Below, piece after piece: positions 10,901-25,900 of a stretch of DNA of 64,000 nt; within the stretch, counting starts at the first letter, position 1, and each line of letters starts with the position of its first letter. The translations under genes and the position numbers were made by a program. The notes beneath the pieces are model-generated. The model saw only the letters and a list, made by a program, of their open reading frames with translations. It was not told the origin of the DNA and made no database searches. The DNA is taken from NCBI GenBank assembly GCA_029964075.1, contig CM057138.1, positions 13,138,932-13,202,931 of the forward strand. Direction: 5' to 3'. This stretch comes from Patiria pectinifera (Eukaryota > Echinodermata > Asteroidea > Valvatida > Asterinidae).

Positions 10901-13900
10901 TTGTAATTTCCATTATTATTTCAGATTCAATGTTTTTTTCCCAGTACGCAAAGGCCGTCAGGCCGACCATAACGCGAATAAAATGTGTACATGTACACAC
11001 ATGTACATAATTTTAAAAACATGTATGGGTGTACGCACGCACGGTTGTTCGAAGGATTGCAAGCTACAAAAATAAAACACACCCAAGGAACGCAAACGTA
11101 TTCGCAATAACTCGTCAACCCCACGATACATTTGTTTATATATCATGCAAATGCTGTGATGAGTGGTATGTTTGGGGAAACTGCAGAACATTTAAAAAAT
11201 GCAAACACAGTTGTCCCTCTTTTACCGATCATGGAAAGGGAAAGAAAGTAACTATCTAAAACGACATTTTCTCGAAAACATTGAATTTAAATTGAATTCC
11301 CCAATAAAAAAATGCTGAATACAATTAACATACAGTTATTTCATTTCAACAGGTAGCATGTATTTCACTTAAAGTTGGCATATAAATGTTTTTTGAAACT
11401 TTTAAATATCTGTTCCTAATGAAATTTGAAGGAATTTAATGTTAATACCCTGTAACAAATACATGAGCTTGTTCGCATTTACAGGCCTTTATACAGTTTT
11501 AAAAAGGGATTTTACACAGCGCACTCTGTTTAGAAAGTTTCAGCGAAACGCCATAAATATTCATATCTAGTGACGTAGGCATGTACTCATGTATGTTAAT
11601 TTTGGAATCACACGTCTTGCATTAGCCTGAACCGATCCTTACGTGATGATCGCAGTCGTTCTGGGACAAGTTGCGCGATCATGGTAAGCCTACTGCATGC
11701 CAGGCCGGCCGTGATTTTTTCTCCTAAACGACATCCGCATACGGCTGTACGCTTTGGCGTTTTTGGACTTAACTTTTCTAAAAACATGAGAAGAAAATAT
11801 AAAATTAGAAAAAAAATATGAATTCGAACGTTTTGTAAATCGGACTTTGTTTCCCTTTAAAAAAAAATCTCCGAAGCCTCAGGTTTGAAAAAAAAAAGGT
11901 TTACAGTGCAAAACCCTGCTTCGAACTTGCAACCTCGCGGGGCAATATCACGATCCTGTATCGACTGAGCTATCGCACTGCACGCCAAAACGTGGGGGGA
12001 AAATAATTATATACCTGCGTACGTATCATAAAAATATCATAGAGAGTGCTAAATAGCAATGTATGCGGATGTCAAAGAAAATTGGCAGGCCGGCCTGGCT
12101 GCACCACAGATCCTTCGTTCTATCCGAATCTCTGCTGGATTCTGCTGGATTGCAAAACCCGTATTTTTCCAAGTCTAGTTTTACGTGGTCGCTTTTAATG
12201 GCATACACATGCACATTATGCACAGCTCACACGTCGCCCAAGTACAGTGCCTTACTTGGAAGGTGTGGTTTATTATTATTCATAAACTGCACTGTCCATG
12301 GGAGTCGCCAGCATTTGTTTCCAGAGGGGGGGGGGGGGGAGCAACTGACTTGCCCCAAAATTCCTTAACTTTTTCATTATATTCTCAATTTTTCATTCTA
12401 CCCGGCGTGAGCAGGGGGGGATTCCCCCCCCCCCCCCACCCATCAAATTAAGAGCAATGTAGAATTGGTGCCAAGTCGGCTATTGTTCACGTACGTACGG
12501 TACCGGTTACTGCATGGTTCCACGCACGCAAAATATCACTGCAGTGCACGTAGCCTGGTACCCAGGCCAAATGATGCTGGTTGTTGATAAGGGAATAAAT
12601 GTGTGCTCCGGAGGTTTTTATCACTCTGTTTAAGAGCACTTAGAGTCTGGATGCTGATAATTACCTGAGCCGGATTAATACCTTTTCGGTAAAAAAGAAA
12701 AAAATCATATAATTCGTTCAAAACATCCCGATTTTGTTCAACAAATTCACTTTATGCTTTTTGAAACATCCCTCTTGCAAAATAATGGAGTGTTCAGCAT
12801 ATGTATTCCTTTTATCCTCTTTTCTAAAGATTTCACATCCGGGTGATGTTTTTTAAATTATTATTCATAAACTGCACTGTCCAAAACTTGGATCTACCAA
12901 TTCCTGTTAAAGGTAAATATATATTATTTGCGTGCTTCAAAATTTAGATAAGCAAAGGTTATCTGGAAAGTTGCAAATCGTACGGAAGGATAAATGGATC
13001 AGATAGAAACATATTTCCAAGGGTTTGAATTGTAATTAAATTTGAATGGTTCTAGTTCTTGTTTTGTCTTCATTTCTCTTCCTATTTTCTCCACTAGTTT
13101 CCTTCTTCTCAAGTTAGACATGTTTTTTCTCTTCACCAGACTTGCGTGACAGTCGGTGATTTGTCATGACTCAACACGTACGAGGTTCATTGTACTTTTT
13201 TTTTTCTGGATAACTAGTTATACACGTTCCGCTGTGATTTCAATTTGTACGACCTTGGCGAAGCACAGTACAAGGGGGGGGGGGGGGGGGAAAGTGCACG
13301 TATCATCGTTTCGATATTAAAACCCTTCTTCGATCGCCTGATCCGCCTGATCCGTGCGGCGACGCGTTTTTTTTTTTACCTGATTTTTTTGGCTTTAAAT
13401 CATTGAAATGTCGGCTGATGACTGCAAATGGTGCCCGACTAAACTTTGTGCAAATAGATGGGATTATGCACAGCTCACACGTAGCCCACGTACAGTGCCT
13501 TACTTGGAAGGTGTGGTTTATTATTATTCATAAACTGCACTGTCCATGGGAGTCGCCAGCATTTGTTTCCAGAGGGGGGGGGGGGGAGCAACTGACTTGC
13601 CCCAAAATTCCTTAACTTTTTCATTATATTCTCAATTTATCATTCTACCGAGCGTGAGCAGGGGAGCATTCCCCCCCCCCCCCATCAAATTAAGAGCAAT
13701 GTAGAATTGGTGCCAAGTCGGCTATTGTTCACGTACGTACGGTACCGGTTACTGCATGGTTCCACGCACGCAAAATATCACTGCAATGCACGTAGCCTGG
13801 TACCCAGGCCAAATGATGCTGGCTGTTGATAAGGGAATAAATGTGTGCTCCGGAGGTTTTTGTCACTCTGTTTAAGAGCACTTAGAGTCTGGGTGCTGAT

Positions 13901-16900
13901 AATTACCCGAGCCGGAGGCGAGGGTGATTATCAGCATCCAGACTCTAAGTGGTCTTAAACAGAGTGATAAATACCGACGGAGCACATATTTATTCCCATT
14001 CATAAATACATTTTCGGTAAAAAAAAATCATATAATTCGTTTAAACATCCCGATTTTGTCAACAAATTCACTTTATGCTTTTTGAAACATCCCTCTTGCA
14101 AAATAATGGAGTGTTCAGCATATGTATTTCTTTTACCCTTTTTTTTCTAAAGATTTCACATCCGGGTGATGTTTTTCTATAGATTTCATATGTGGGGTGA
14201 TGTCCATGGAAGAAAATCATCCCACATGTGAGATATGGTTAGCGCGGCCAAACTATTTGGTTAGACCATGGTTAGACCACGGATCCTACACAGAAGGATC
14301 AACGGCCCGTACTGGTGGCAAATACCACGAATACTTGTCAACAAAGACTCCCTGCGCGCGGTGGCTTTAAGATTTGCAGGGCTCTGCGCCCGATCTGGTG
14401 TCAAAGACAGTCAAGCCAGCTCATTATATTTTTGAATATTCATGAGTCTACGTTTTTGGTCTTTATTATTGAATTCTGATAAGTGATAACTGCATACTCC
14501 TGTTAATACCGAGCACAATGTCTTAAGCTTTAAAATATACAATGAAATGTCGCTCTTGTTTCTTCGGTTCGGGATCACATCTGTCTAAAACTTCTTAATG
14601 AAAGTCTAATTAAAAACGAAATTTGGGTAAAGGTATTCTCTTCGAAATCTGACGCTTATTTTCTGGGTACATACTTCATCTATGACGACAAAAACTGCAC
14701 AATACCATCTGCTACATCCTGAAGTATATATTTTGTGTAGGATCCGTGCTAAGACGCCTGCTAATGGCCCACTTGACTGAACGACTTGACAGCGTGCCCG
14801 AATCGAGCCTCAGTGGCCTAAACGCACCTAAATTGTTCATATAATGTCATAGATCTCATTTCTTGCAGGGTCTGTGGAGTGCAGTATGTAGGTGAGACTA
14901 AGAATACGCTCAAGAAGCGTTTCTATGCCCACCGGTCAACGGTCAACACCAAGAAACTAGACACCCCTGTTGGTCATCATTCAACCTGCCTAACCACTCC
15001 ATTTCTGATATGATTTTGCAGGGCATTGAATCTCTTGGCCATCGCAAGGACTCAGTTCGCCTCAGCAGAGAGAAAGTGTGGATGAATCGTCTTCGAACTA
15101 TTCAACCACATGGTCTCAACATCCAACTTGGAAATGATTAATCCTTTTCTTCCTTTTCTTCCTCCATTGTCTTCTGTTACAGATAATCCACCTGGTCTTC
15201 CTTGTTTGTGTTTACCCATCTTTCCCCATCTTTCATCCCTTTCCACCTCCATACTGTCCCCCCGCGTCATCCCCCTTCACTTTCACACTCTTTTGTCCGT
15301 TCCCACTCCCTGTGACCTTTGATCCTTCCCCTTTCTGGTCCCTCCCCTGTTCACACCAAACCCCTTGTGATTTGCCATCTCCTTTTGTTTCTTTGTTCTC
15401 TCATCCACCCTCCCCTGCATCTTTCCACACCTTTCCCACCTAATCCTCCTTTTGTGTTTCTTCTTTCAGCCCTGCATGTTTGTGTGCACCCCCATGTTAA
15501 TGTATGTACCTCTGTCATTTCTGTTTTAGCCTCTGAAGAAGAACTTGCTAAGTTCGCAACGTCAGGCCACATTAATTTTTAAATTTTTCACGAATTAAAT
15601 ATCCAACGTAATATTCTTTTTTTGTCCAGTAATGAAACCATGTTTTCTTTTTTCGATCATTGAAATTGATGCACAAACAACGGAAATAAGCACCATTTGG
15701 ACTTGCCTCCTGCGGTGCAACTAATTACCATTAGGGATTAACCAAATAATGTTACACTGGACTCAGTGAAAGATAAACATCGAAAGCCTGGTAGGAAAAT
15801 GCCTAGGTTTTTAAAAGGGAACATCAGCTCTTGAAACATAAATTCTTTTGTTTTGTTTTTGGTCATTCATTTGAACGCTTTGGTAATTTTAATTCCAATT
15901 GAAGGCCTATACAGGGTAAGTCAAAAACAAAGTGACCGCAGTAAAAAAATAATAAGCAGAAAATGAGGCTCACTCCGTTTTCATAAAAATATGATGGGGA
16001 TGAAGTTCATCTTATTTACTAGTAACTGCATGTGATCATTTCACGTAATTTTTAATCTCTATTACCAAGTTATGTCTATTTCAATGAAAGAGTTGACAAA
16101 GTTCAGCTGTCTACAACCGATCGTTTTTTGCTCCTGGCGAACCAGGGCTTTTACTCTTAAACAATTGTCAAATCTTAGATCTACCAATTCCTGTTAAAGG
16201 TAAATATATATTATTTGCGTGCTTCAAAATTTAGATTAGCAGAGATTATCTGAAAAGTTGCAAATCGTACGGAAGGGTAAACGGATCAGATCGAAACATA
16301 TTTCCGAGGGCTGGAATTGTAATTAAATTTAAATGGTTCTAGCTCTTGTTTAGTCTTCATTTCTCTTCCTATTTTCTCCACTAGTTTCCTCCTTCCCAAG
16401 TTAGAAATGTTTTTTTTTCTCACCAGACTTGCGTGACAGTCGGTGATTTGTCATGACACAACACGTATGAGGTTCATTGTACTTTTTTTCTGGATTACCA
16501 GTTATACACGTTCCGCTGTGTTTTCAATTTGTACGACCTTGGCGAAGCACAGTACAAAGGGGGGAAGGGGGAGTGCACGTATCATCGTTCCCGATATTAA
16601 AACCCTTGTTCGATCGCCTGATCCGCGCTTGGATGCACATCAGGCCATCAGCCTGGGGGAGGGGGGGGGGGGTCTGGTCGGTACACGTATTAAATGAGGT
16701 GAATAATGGTCATTGTGAATTTTGGCAAGGTATGCACCCCAATAGTTGGAAATTAGCATCGCAGCGGTGGCAGCTTTTTGGGTGCTATCACTTTTTTTGA
16801 AAAAAAGTGGCGGCCAAAACATGCTTTTTAATCACACAATTAAGCGGTAACAAGCATAATGGCGGCCATTTTGAAGAATAACAATTGAAAGTAATAACAC

Positions 16901-19900
16901 CCACAAAACTGTCACCGCTCACCCTGCAAAGCTATCACACATTTTCCAATTAAAGATGTGTATACCTTGCCAAAAATCGCAATGAGCAGAGGCCTTTCGA
17001 TCATTTGATACCGGTGGCCCACTGTTTTGACCGAAGCTAGCTGATAGCCTACATGGTCTGAAGTCACCGACATTGTGTTTGCTGCTCGTGGGCGTTATTA
17101 TTTCCAGTTCAGTTTGGGTATAATGGATGGTTGACACGAGGACTATACACCTACGCACGAATGGTGGGCGTGAATTTAGGACACTCGGAATCGCTAACAA
17201 CAGCCATTAGGAGATAATTGTCCTACACCTACGTGCAAGAGTTGGATGCGTTTCGCTTGAAAACCCAAGCGAGCAGGAAGGACACCATTCTAACCGTTCC
17301 AACCATGCATTTATTTTTCATCGCCTCGATGTCTAAGTCGCCCACAGTCGCGGCCTTTGTAATATCGAACTAAGGCCAAAAAAAGTCTCCGGTTTCTGGT
17401 ATGGAGCTTGCCCAACAAGTGGTGCGGCGACGCGTTTCTTTTTTTTTTTTTAACCTGATTTTTTTTGCTTTAAATCATTGAAATGTCGGCTGATGACTGC
17501 AAATGGTGCCCGACTAAACTTTGTGCAAATAGATGGGAGTCCAGAGAGGCCACATAAAGCTTATTCTCGACCATAATCCGATCTAAAAACACGTTAAAAT
17601 TGTGCAGCAGCAGGATTCCAGTCAAACCAGTGAGTTTGGCGGTTTTGAGACCTCATCTTTCATTGGAAAAAAAACTTTTTCATTTTGCCGACGCGCATGG
17701 CTACGGCGACGCGCGCGCATACCAGAAACCGGAGACTTTTTTTTTTGGCCTAAACTTGCAATACAAACTGCTGTTAGTGTTGTAGGACTAGTTACGACTG
17801 GTTGGTAATTGGCTTTTCCGAAACGTGCGCACAAGCAATATTTTTTATTTCTGTTTTCCCCCTTCTTTTTCTTCTTTCTTTTCTCTTGTTCTATCCAAGA
17901 TCCCATTGACCTTGTCCGCGACTTTGCGGCACTTTTGATAGTTCTCATGTTTATATCTTAATCAAACTTTACACAATCAACGCCCACATAACAAAGAGAG
18001 CCTGTGTTGATGGACGTAATGATGGCATCTTCATGTGTCCAATTTGGCAATGGTTTACATCGAAATAACTCCTGGGCCGATTGGGCTAAAATGTTATATC
18101 AACAGTACGTTCAATTACTTTCCCTGCACTTACTCGTGCAAGCCCGACAGCTTTCGAATTACATCTCACGTGACTTCTCGAGCTAACTCGCGCCTGACCC
18201 ACTCGCCGATTAGCCATGGTCAAGGCATTCGTCATTATTCGTCCGTATACGCGGTAAACGATCGGCAGCATAACCTCGCTATACAGTGCATTAAAAATAC
18301 ACCGCGAACAGCGACCCCATGCGTCCACTATTCTATGCAAATCATTTGGATCCAGACGAACGCCTTGGCCTATTCGTCCATGTGCGGCTTTGGATGGTGC
18401 TCATTATTCTATCAAAAGGCGTTTTATTATTAGTCGATCGTTGCGTGGAAACTTGCATATATAGTTAGCGGTATAATGGCGAGACATGTTCTGTTACTAC
18501 TGTATACATACATATGTACACACACGTTCTGTGTGAATGTCTTACATTACACAAAGCACCAATGCACAACAAAAATGTGGTTTCTGACACGTCTGCATAG
18601 GGCGAATAGTTGCAAATGATTTGATGACGTCGAGATTTACCACAGTGTGATTACATTAGCCCCGCCTACACTTATCTGTATTTGCATATGAGGTACGTGG
18701 TGTGATGGAAATCTAGCGCAAAATAAAGAAAAACTTAAGCTTTCGCGAACGATTGGACCAAGGCGTTAGTCTGGATCCAAATGAATTGCATAAAATAGTG
18801 GCCGTATTAGGTCGCTGTTGGCGCTATATCTGTATCTGTATCTGTAGCGTACTGCTGTAGTGTATTGCATGCGCGTGGTGGCTAGCGGAATCCCTATACA
18901 ATTTTGTTAGTAGGCCCCCTTAGTCTAGAAGACAACTGCATCTCATGGAGCCTTGACTTAAAGGACTCCACCGAAGTAGCTTCCCTGACGTCTGTAGGAA
19001 GTAAGTTCCACTGAGCTGTTGTTCTTGGTAGGAAAAACTATCTGTTGCGAATTGCGGTCGTTTTTAGATGTACAGTGAACAAAGGATCATGCAGATGATT
19101 TTCAAATTTTGTCCCGTTTTGAATCAACTTGGTACTGATCAACATCAATTGCGATTTTATGATGAATGAATTTGTAGAGCAAGGTTAGTCTACATATGGT
19201 TCTGCGTTCCTCCAATGAATTCCACCCGATGTTGGTGATCATGGGTGAGACACTACTTGTGCGCCTGAAGTCCTTACAGACGAATCTGGCCGCTCTGCGT
19301 TGGACAGCTTCACGTTTATTTTTGTGTTCCTGATGGTATGGATCCCATATGCTGGCGCAATATTCTAACTTCGGTCTGACCAGGGTCTTATATGCAGTTT
19401 CTTTAACTTTGGTGGAGCAGCTGAATAGATTCCGGCGCAGGAGTCCAAGAACTTTGTTTGCTTTAGAAGTAGAGTAATACTTATGTGTTCAGCCCAGTTC
19501 AGTTTGTTGTTCAATTCTACTCCAAGGTAGATGTATTTAGTGACTGTTTGGAAAGGATTGTTGTTTATCTTATAAGACGACAGAAGAGATTTCCTTTTGT
19601 GGGTCAAGTGCATGGCATATTATTTGGTGACGTTGAATCGCATCTGCCACTTGGACTCCCAGTTACAAAGGGCATCGATGTCGTTTTAGTCTCCGGTTGT
19701 CTTCCGTAGTTTGGATAACATATGCAGTTGTCTGCCAGAATTCTCACTTGAGATGAAATTCTTTTCGGAAGGTCGTTGAGATGCAAAATGAAGAGTATCG
19801 GGCCAAGAAAAGTGCACTGGGGCACACCTGATGTCAAAGTTATTGAATTGGATGAACCGCCCGCTAGAACTACTTGTTGCGATCTTTTTTGTAATGAAAC

Positions 19901-22900
19901 TATTGATACAGTCGTGCAGAGAGCCAGAGATTCCATCATGTTTCAGCTTTGTCAATAATCTCTGATTCGGAACAAGGTCAAACGCTTTGCTGAAATCCAT
20001 GATGATTACATCGGCTTGCCCTTGGTTATCTAAGATCTTAGCAAGGTCATTCACGGTCAGAGCGAGCTGTGTTTCACACGATCGACCTTTGCGGAACCCA
20101 TGCTGTTCATTGTTGAGAACGTTGTACTTATCAATGTGACACATGATGTTAGAGTGGATACTATGTTCGAGCAACTTGCAAGGGATGGATGTAAGTGAAA
20201 TTGACCTGTAGCTTGTTTTGAAGATAGGTGAGACGTAAGCCCTGAAGATTTTCCAGTCAGAGGTAGCACCTGTGCTTCTGGCTTTATCGTATAGGCTTTA
20301 CGCTTAGGTCTCATGATGCGTTTGTGGGGCTGTTTAAACCAAAGAAGGCTGCTGTTGGCACTTGTCATCTTTAAGAGTGGGTATGTGTCTTTCCATTGCA
20401 GTTGGTAATGCGTGTCTGAATCCCATCCAGAGTGTCTGCGGACTGGGCGGAATTGACTTCGTTGGTGATGGAGTCGGCATATTAATTCATGTCATCATTG
20501 ATTTTTTATCGAAGTTTGCCTTCTTGAATAAGAATATCTTCCTACGTGGTTGTCTGGTTGTTCGGGAAGAAGTAATAATCTCCAGAGACACGATGTCGTG
20601 ATCAGACATACCAATCAGGATGTTGACATTCTGGACGAGTGAAGGAATATTTGTGAAGACCAGATCTAAAATGTTATCTTCCCTTGTAGGGATAGTCACA
20701 ACCTGATACAGATTATGGTTTTGAGCGATGTCGATCATTTGCTTGCTAAGAGCTGGGTATCGGCCCCCGGTAATGAAACATGTTTTCACCCAATCCACGT
20801 CAGGGAGGTTGAAATCTCCGGTTTAGATAATTTTGCAGTTATTTTTGAGTTTTGAAATAGCAACGTCAGGTAGACCTAGTTGGGTGCGGTAGATCTATAA
20901 AAGGCGCCGCAGTATAAGTCTTGATGTGGATACTGGCCCATACAGACAGATTTACAGTTTGTGTTCAGATCAGGTTCTTCTTTAACCATAAGATTTGATT
21001 TAATGGCTACACTCTAAAAAAGAAGTGTTCATTTCTGCCCAATATTGAGCAAAATGAAAATTTCGCTTACAAGTACCTTCTACTTGTGTCAAACGTGTTA
21101 CACATGAAAATGGTAAAATGTTACCCAACATTGACTACAAGTCCCAGCAGCACAGGAAAAAAAGGTTACAATCTTGGTCTTATTACCCAAGTGATGGGTT
21201 AAAGAAACCTGATTTACCCTACCACTGTGTAACAATTCTTTAATTGTACACGTCGAAGAGTAGAATTTACCACGACATTAGTAAAATGTTACCACTGTGT
21301 GGGGTAAACTGACGCACGTGACAACGTTTACCCAATATTGTGCACGCGTCATCACTCGTGTACAAGATGGCCGCCGCTTGTGAGACCTTCAACAATTTTG
21401 GAATTTTGAAGACATGATTTCTTTGTTCCAGGTAAGTCAGTGAAATGAATTTCAGTGTTGTTTTCTCCAAATGGGATGCTGATGTATGACGATTAATATT
21501 GGGGAGTTTGGATAAGTGACATGCCTATTATTTAGACATTTATTTGCAACTTGGACGTCACGGCTCTGCCAACCATCACGATTCCATGCACATGACGCAT
21601 GCGTTTCATGTATCGTATAGTGAGTGATCTCAGATCTAGAAACACGGAGTAAAGTGACCGACATTTGGGGAATTGTTTTTGAATGAGTTGATTGAGGGAA
21701 ATTCTAAGGCGGGCGGGCTAAATACCCCTGGTTCATTTACCGGGAGACGGTATTGTTATCGAGGGAGTGTGGGACCCTTCAAGCCAAAGCGGGAGACGGT
21801 CCACGCATGAACGCCCACGGTATGGTATTTTATATGGTGACTAATAGTTCGGGGCTCAATGGTGGCCTTATGTACAGTGGGCTCGCATACGCTGGCGAAC
21901 AAAGGGTGGGGATAGCAATAGCCTATTGTTGGGATTACAGGAATCTGTGAGTTTACGTTCACGGTCGCCTGGTACGGAAAAGTAGAAGCGCGAAGAGAAA
22001 TTGAGGAAAATTTAGTTCCTATTTCGCCACAGCGAATTATTATCTCGCCGCGGCGAATTAATTTTTCGCCGCGGCGAATAACTATCTTGCCTCGGCGAAT
22101 TACCATCTCGCCACGGCGAATTACCATCTCACCGCTGACTTGACTTTTAGAATTCGTTATAATATTTAACTTTTGATCATACTGAGTATATTTTCTGAGA
22201 AAAATAACGTTCAAAAGGGCCATATTTTTTTGGATTTACGAATTTTACTGCTCTGTTACAGCGTCTTAGTACGTAATCTATTAGCTTCGCCGGACAACCG
22301 GCACGCTTCACGGTTGCAACCATACGGCTGCCTGATCCGACCACACTATAGGCCCGACAATAACGCGGGACGGGATTTCGTTAACATTGAAAGCTTGCGC
22401 ATGTAGATCACGAAGTGCATGTAACATTAAAACTATTGAGGAACAAGGAATAGGTAAACGCCGTGTGCATTGAACAATCATGGCCTGATTTCACCATGCA
22501 CATCAGTTTCAAAAAGCAACGAAAGACTTGTCATCCGAAATATCCAGCACTTTTGGTTGGCTGGCGATAAAAACCTACCGGTCGCCGGGTGGTTAAGAGC
22601 TGACAATGTAGTTACCAACGAATAACTATCACCAGGCGATAATGTCATACAAATTGACCGATGTTGTATTGCTAACCGATCATGTAGAGCAACTTGACTT
22701 ATAGTTATAGTAGTTATAGTACAATTTCTATTCGATAATGTATTATGTGTCGACGGAAAATGTGATAAAAAAGTAATCACCACAGAACGGATACTTTCTC
22801 TACATTTGCAACGGTATTAGTCAATTGTTACGTTATCGGTAAGTGATACAGTAGGCCTATTATTTTAATGTTTGAGACGTGATCGGTTGGTGATACGTTA

Positions 22901-25900
22901 TCAATTCATTTTGTTACTTTATTAACACGATAGTGGATATTTTGCCGGAGGTAATGACGGCAAACTAACGTTTACTAAAGGTTTGCCGTCTCCGGCAAAA
23001 TATCCACTGCCTATTAACGAATGTAACAAGCTTTCTGGTCAACATGTTAGATGTCTTATCTTTTCAACTGTCTCATCCACAGTCTACATCTAAAAACAAT
23101 ATATGTTCACAGTGTTACGCCGATGAGAAAATTATCCACGGTCAATTTCAACTCATTTTTTTCATGTTATAAATATCAGCGGGAACAAAAAAATATACTT
23201 CTAAAAGAAAAGTGAATTACATAATGTATATGACACCGTGGCTCTAGGCCTACTTGTATAACTGAGCCGCTCCTTTACTTGAGCAACACCAAAACATCCC
23301 AAAATCGAAAACCTGTTGCCCTTCAGTAATGCAAAATTAATTTCTCGTGTCATAATGAATTCGCAAAAAAATTGTTCTCCTTCAGTGGGGGGTCAACTTG
23401 AGTTCAGTCCATCAGGTTATTGCGAACAAAAGAGGCAGGTTGAATGGGGCAATTTGGTGTACAAATGCATGCATTCAATTTTTGATCACTACTATATAAG
23501 TAGGGAATTACTGCATAAGTGGTCACAGTTGAGGGGTTTTGATAAATACTAGGCTTGAAATTTCTGCCCGAAGTTTAAAGAAAGAACGAAAATGCTTGGA
23601 ATTAGTTATATGTTTCAATGTAATTTTCCTTTTTTTCTGAACGGTTACATTTGGCACAGGGACAACCGATCACTTATCTCTATAATACTGACTGGATCGT
23701 CCTTCGACTTATAAATGCGTGTGCACACCCACCGTGTCGCCGTCGCACACACGCGGCCATGGCCAAAAAGAGCGTCAAAATGGCGTCAAGTGACTTCGTC
23801 CCAAACGGCCCTAAGCGCTATTTAGTCAGTATTAGTAGTCACTGCGTCCAATACTTATTTTATATGGTGACTAATAGTTCAGGGCTCGATGTCGGCCTTG
23901 TGTGCAGTTGGCTGGCATACGCTGGCGAACAAAAGCTTTTGGGTGGAGATAATAGTGATAGCCCATTGCTGGGATTACAGTAATCTGTGAGTCTACGTTC
24001 ACTGTCGCCTGGAATGGTTTTCAAAGAAAGTCTTTGTTTGAACCATGGGGTACATTAAACCTATGGTTTGGCTATCACGTGTGATGTTTACTAAAGGAAT
24101 AAAACTGTTCACCGTTCAGTTATTCTATTCGTAAATTACATTATTATATTTTCTTCTCCTCCTCCCAAGAGAGGCAAATCCCCAGTTGGACAGACATGGA
24201 TACACCGATCCTCATTCTCGATTTATTGAGTTTCATAATGTTACAAATGTATTGAATAACAACACTATGTATTTACAAATATACATGCACGGGCTCCGTC
24301 GCCAACAAAGAAGGCGCGTGTTTACCACTTCCGAGAGCCTCTTTGCCATAGACATAAAGTCTATGCCCTTGGACGGGAGACCGCGTGGGCGTATACCGTA
24401 CTGGTTCGCGCTAGAAATATGAACGATTTTTTTATCCTTATTGTGCACAAAGCTAATTTCGTTCGATTACGTTCGAATTTAACTTGTGGTGGTCTCCCAG
24501 ACTAATCCCCGCTCCCAATAACTTTGGATCACTCGAAATACGATGTGGATGGACGAGGGGCCCAGTCTAGGTCTCTCCCAACTGTCCATTTCTGGTCCCT
24601 GAAGGGGTACTCGTGCTCGGAGCCCATACAGCTAAACAGTTGAATTAAAGTTTGAATCGAAAGGTCTATTAATGTTCTGGCACCGAAAAACTCCAAATAA
24701 TTCTAACAAAGGCATTTCAAATTTCAAATTTATAGTTTTGCATTCTTTGTCGATTGTTTGTGGACAATGGTCACTGGTATCACTATCTATGTGGCGGGAA
24801 TCGCTATCACTGCTCATTATTGAACTTTTATGGAGGTTAGGTGTATCGGGTAATGTTTCCGGTTTGCCCAACTTTTTTAGTGCTCCGGTAAACTTTCAAA
24901 AAACAACTTCTGCCGTTGGAGGTTTGTGGTCATGGGCTACTCTATCTAAATACATTGACAATGAAGTGGTAAGAGATGTCACTTTTCATTGCTGATTTAC
25001 CGTGGTCATTCCGGTTTGCTCTTCTTGTTGGTATTTCGGTTAAGTTTCCTTAATGAAACGTAATACTATGGCACTCACACGCGCTTCTTGTGTGTCCTTA
25101 TTGGAGTTTGAGTATAAGTAACCATATAACCAAGTGTTTTAAAATTGTAAAAAAAAAATACCCCAAATAATTAGCCCGTTTACAAGCTGGACACTGTTTT
25201 TGTTATGTTTACTTCCATTACTTTTTTTGATAGCGAAACAGTCGAACCAGTTATTGGTAACGACCACCAAAACATACCCCTGTTTTTTAATTTCAGGACT
25301 ACCAAATTGTTTTCAAAGCTCCCTTTAAAGGTGCTGAATGGTGTGTTTTATGTACTTACAAAAGAGGCATATTTGTTTTTTTGCATTCAGCTTATTCACC
25401 ATAAGTTTCGTTTCATGCTTCCTTACAGATACTGAAAACCCTAACATCACATGTCCTAACTCAGTCATGGGCATGTCCACGGACGCTGGAGTTTCGACTG
25501 CGTCAGTTACGTGGTCACCAGTTCCGTCGGCTACGGATAATGTGGACACCTTAACTGCAAGTAACATCAGTTGTAGAGATGGTGACAGCAATCAGGTGAT
25601 GTCAGGTGGCACATTCGATTTAGGCACAACGACAGTTACCTGTAATGTATCCGATGCCGCTGGGAACTCAGACACGTGCATGTTCACCATCGAAATCATC
25701 GGTAAGACTGAGTAGTGGCTCTACATTTTTTTTTCTGGCTATGGCAAATCTAAGAAAGTCAGATTCACCTGTCAACTTTCTGATTGCATGTTTATTAAAA
25801 TTAAAGTTTCCAGACCTCATGAATGCACATACTCTGATTATTAAGTTGTTATTGAAAATATATACATGCTGTTAATACTGACATTACGGCACCTAACCAT

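Noticed and set aside
11904-11980. Functional tRNA gene on the minus strand
   Set aside because: The ends can pair, but the D and T stems do not form well and no anticodon loop is clear.
15142-15530. Proline- and leucine-rich open frames on both strands
   Set aside because: They are the pyrimidine-rich untranslated tail of the Penelope-like relic.
15911-15930. Mariner transposon end
   Set aside because: Only one end resembles a terminal repeat; no partner or target duplication found.
24672-24995. 107-residue open frame before the first HYR exon
   Set aside because: No domain, no phase-1 donor consistent with the chain and an unremarkable composition.
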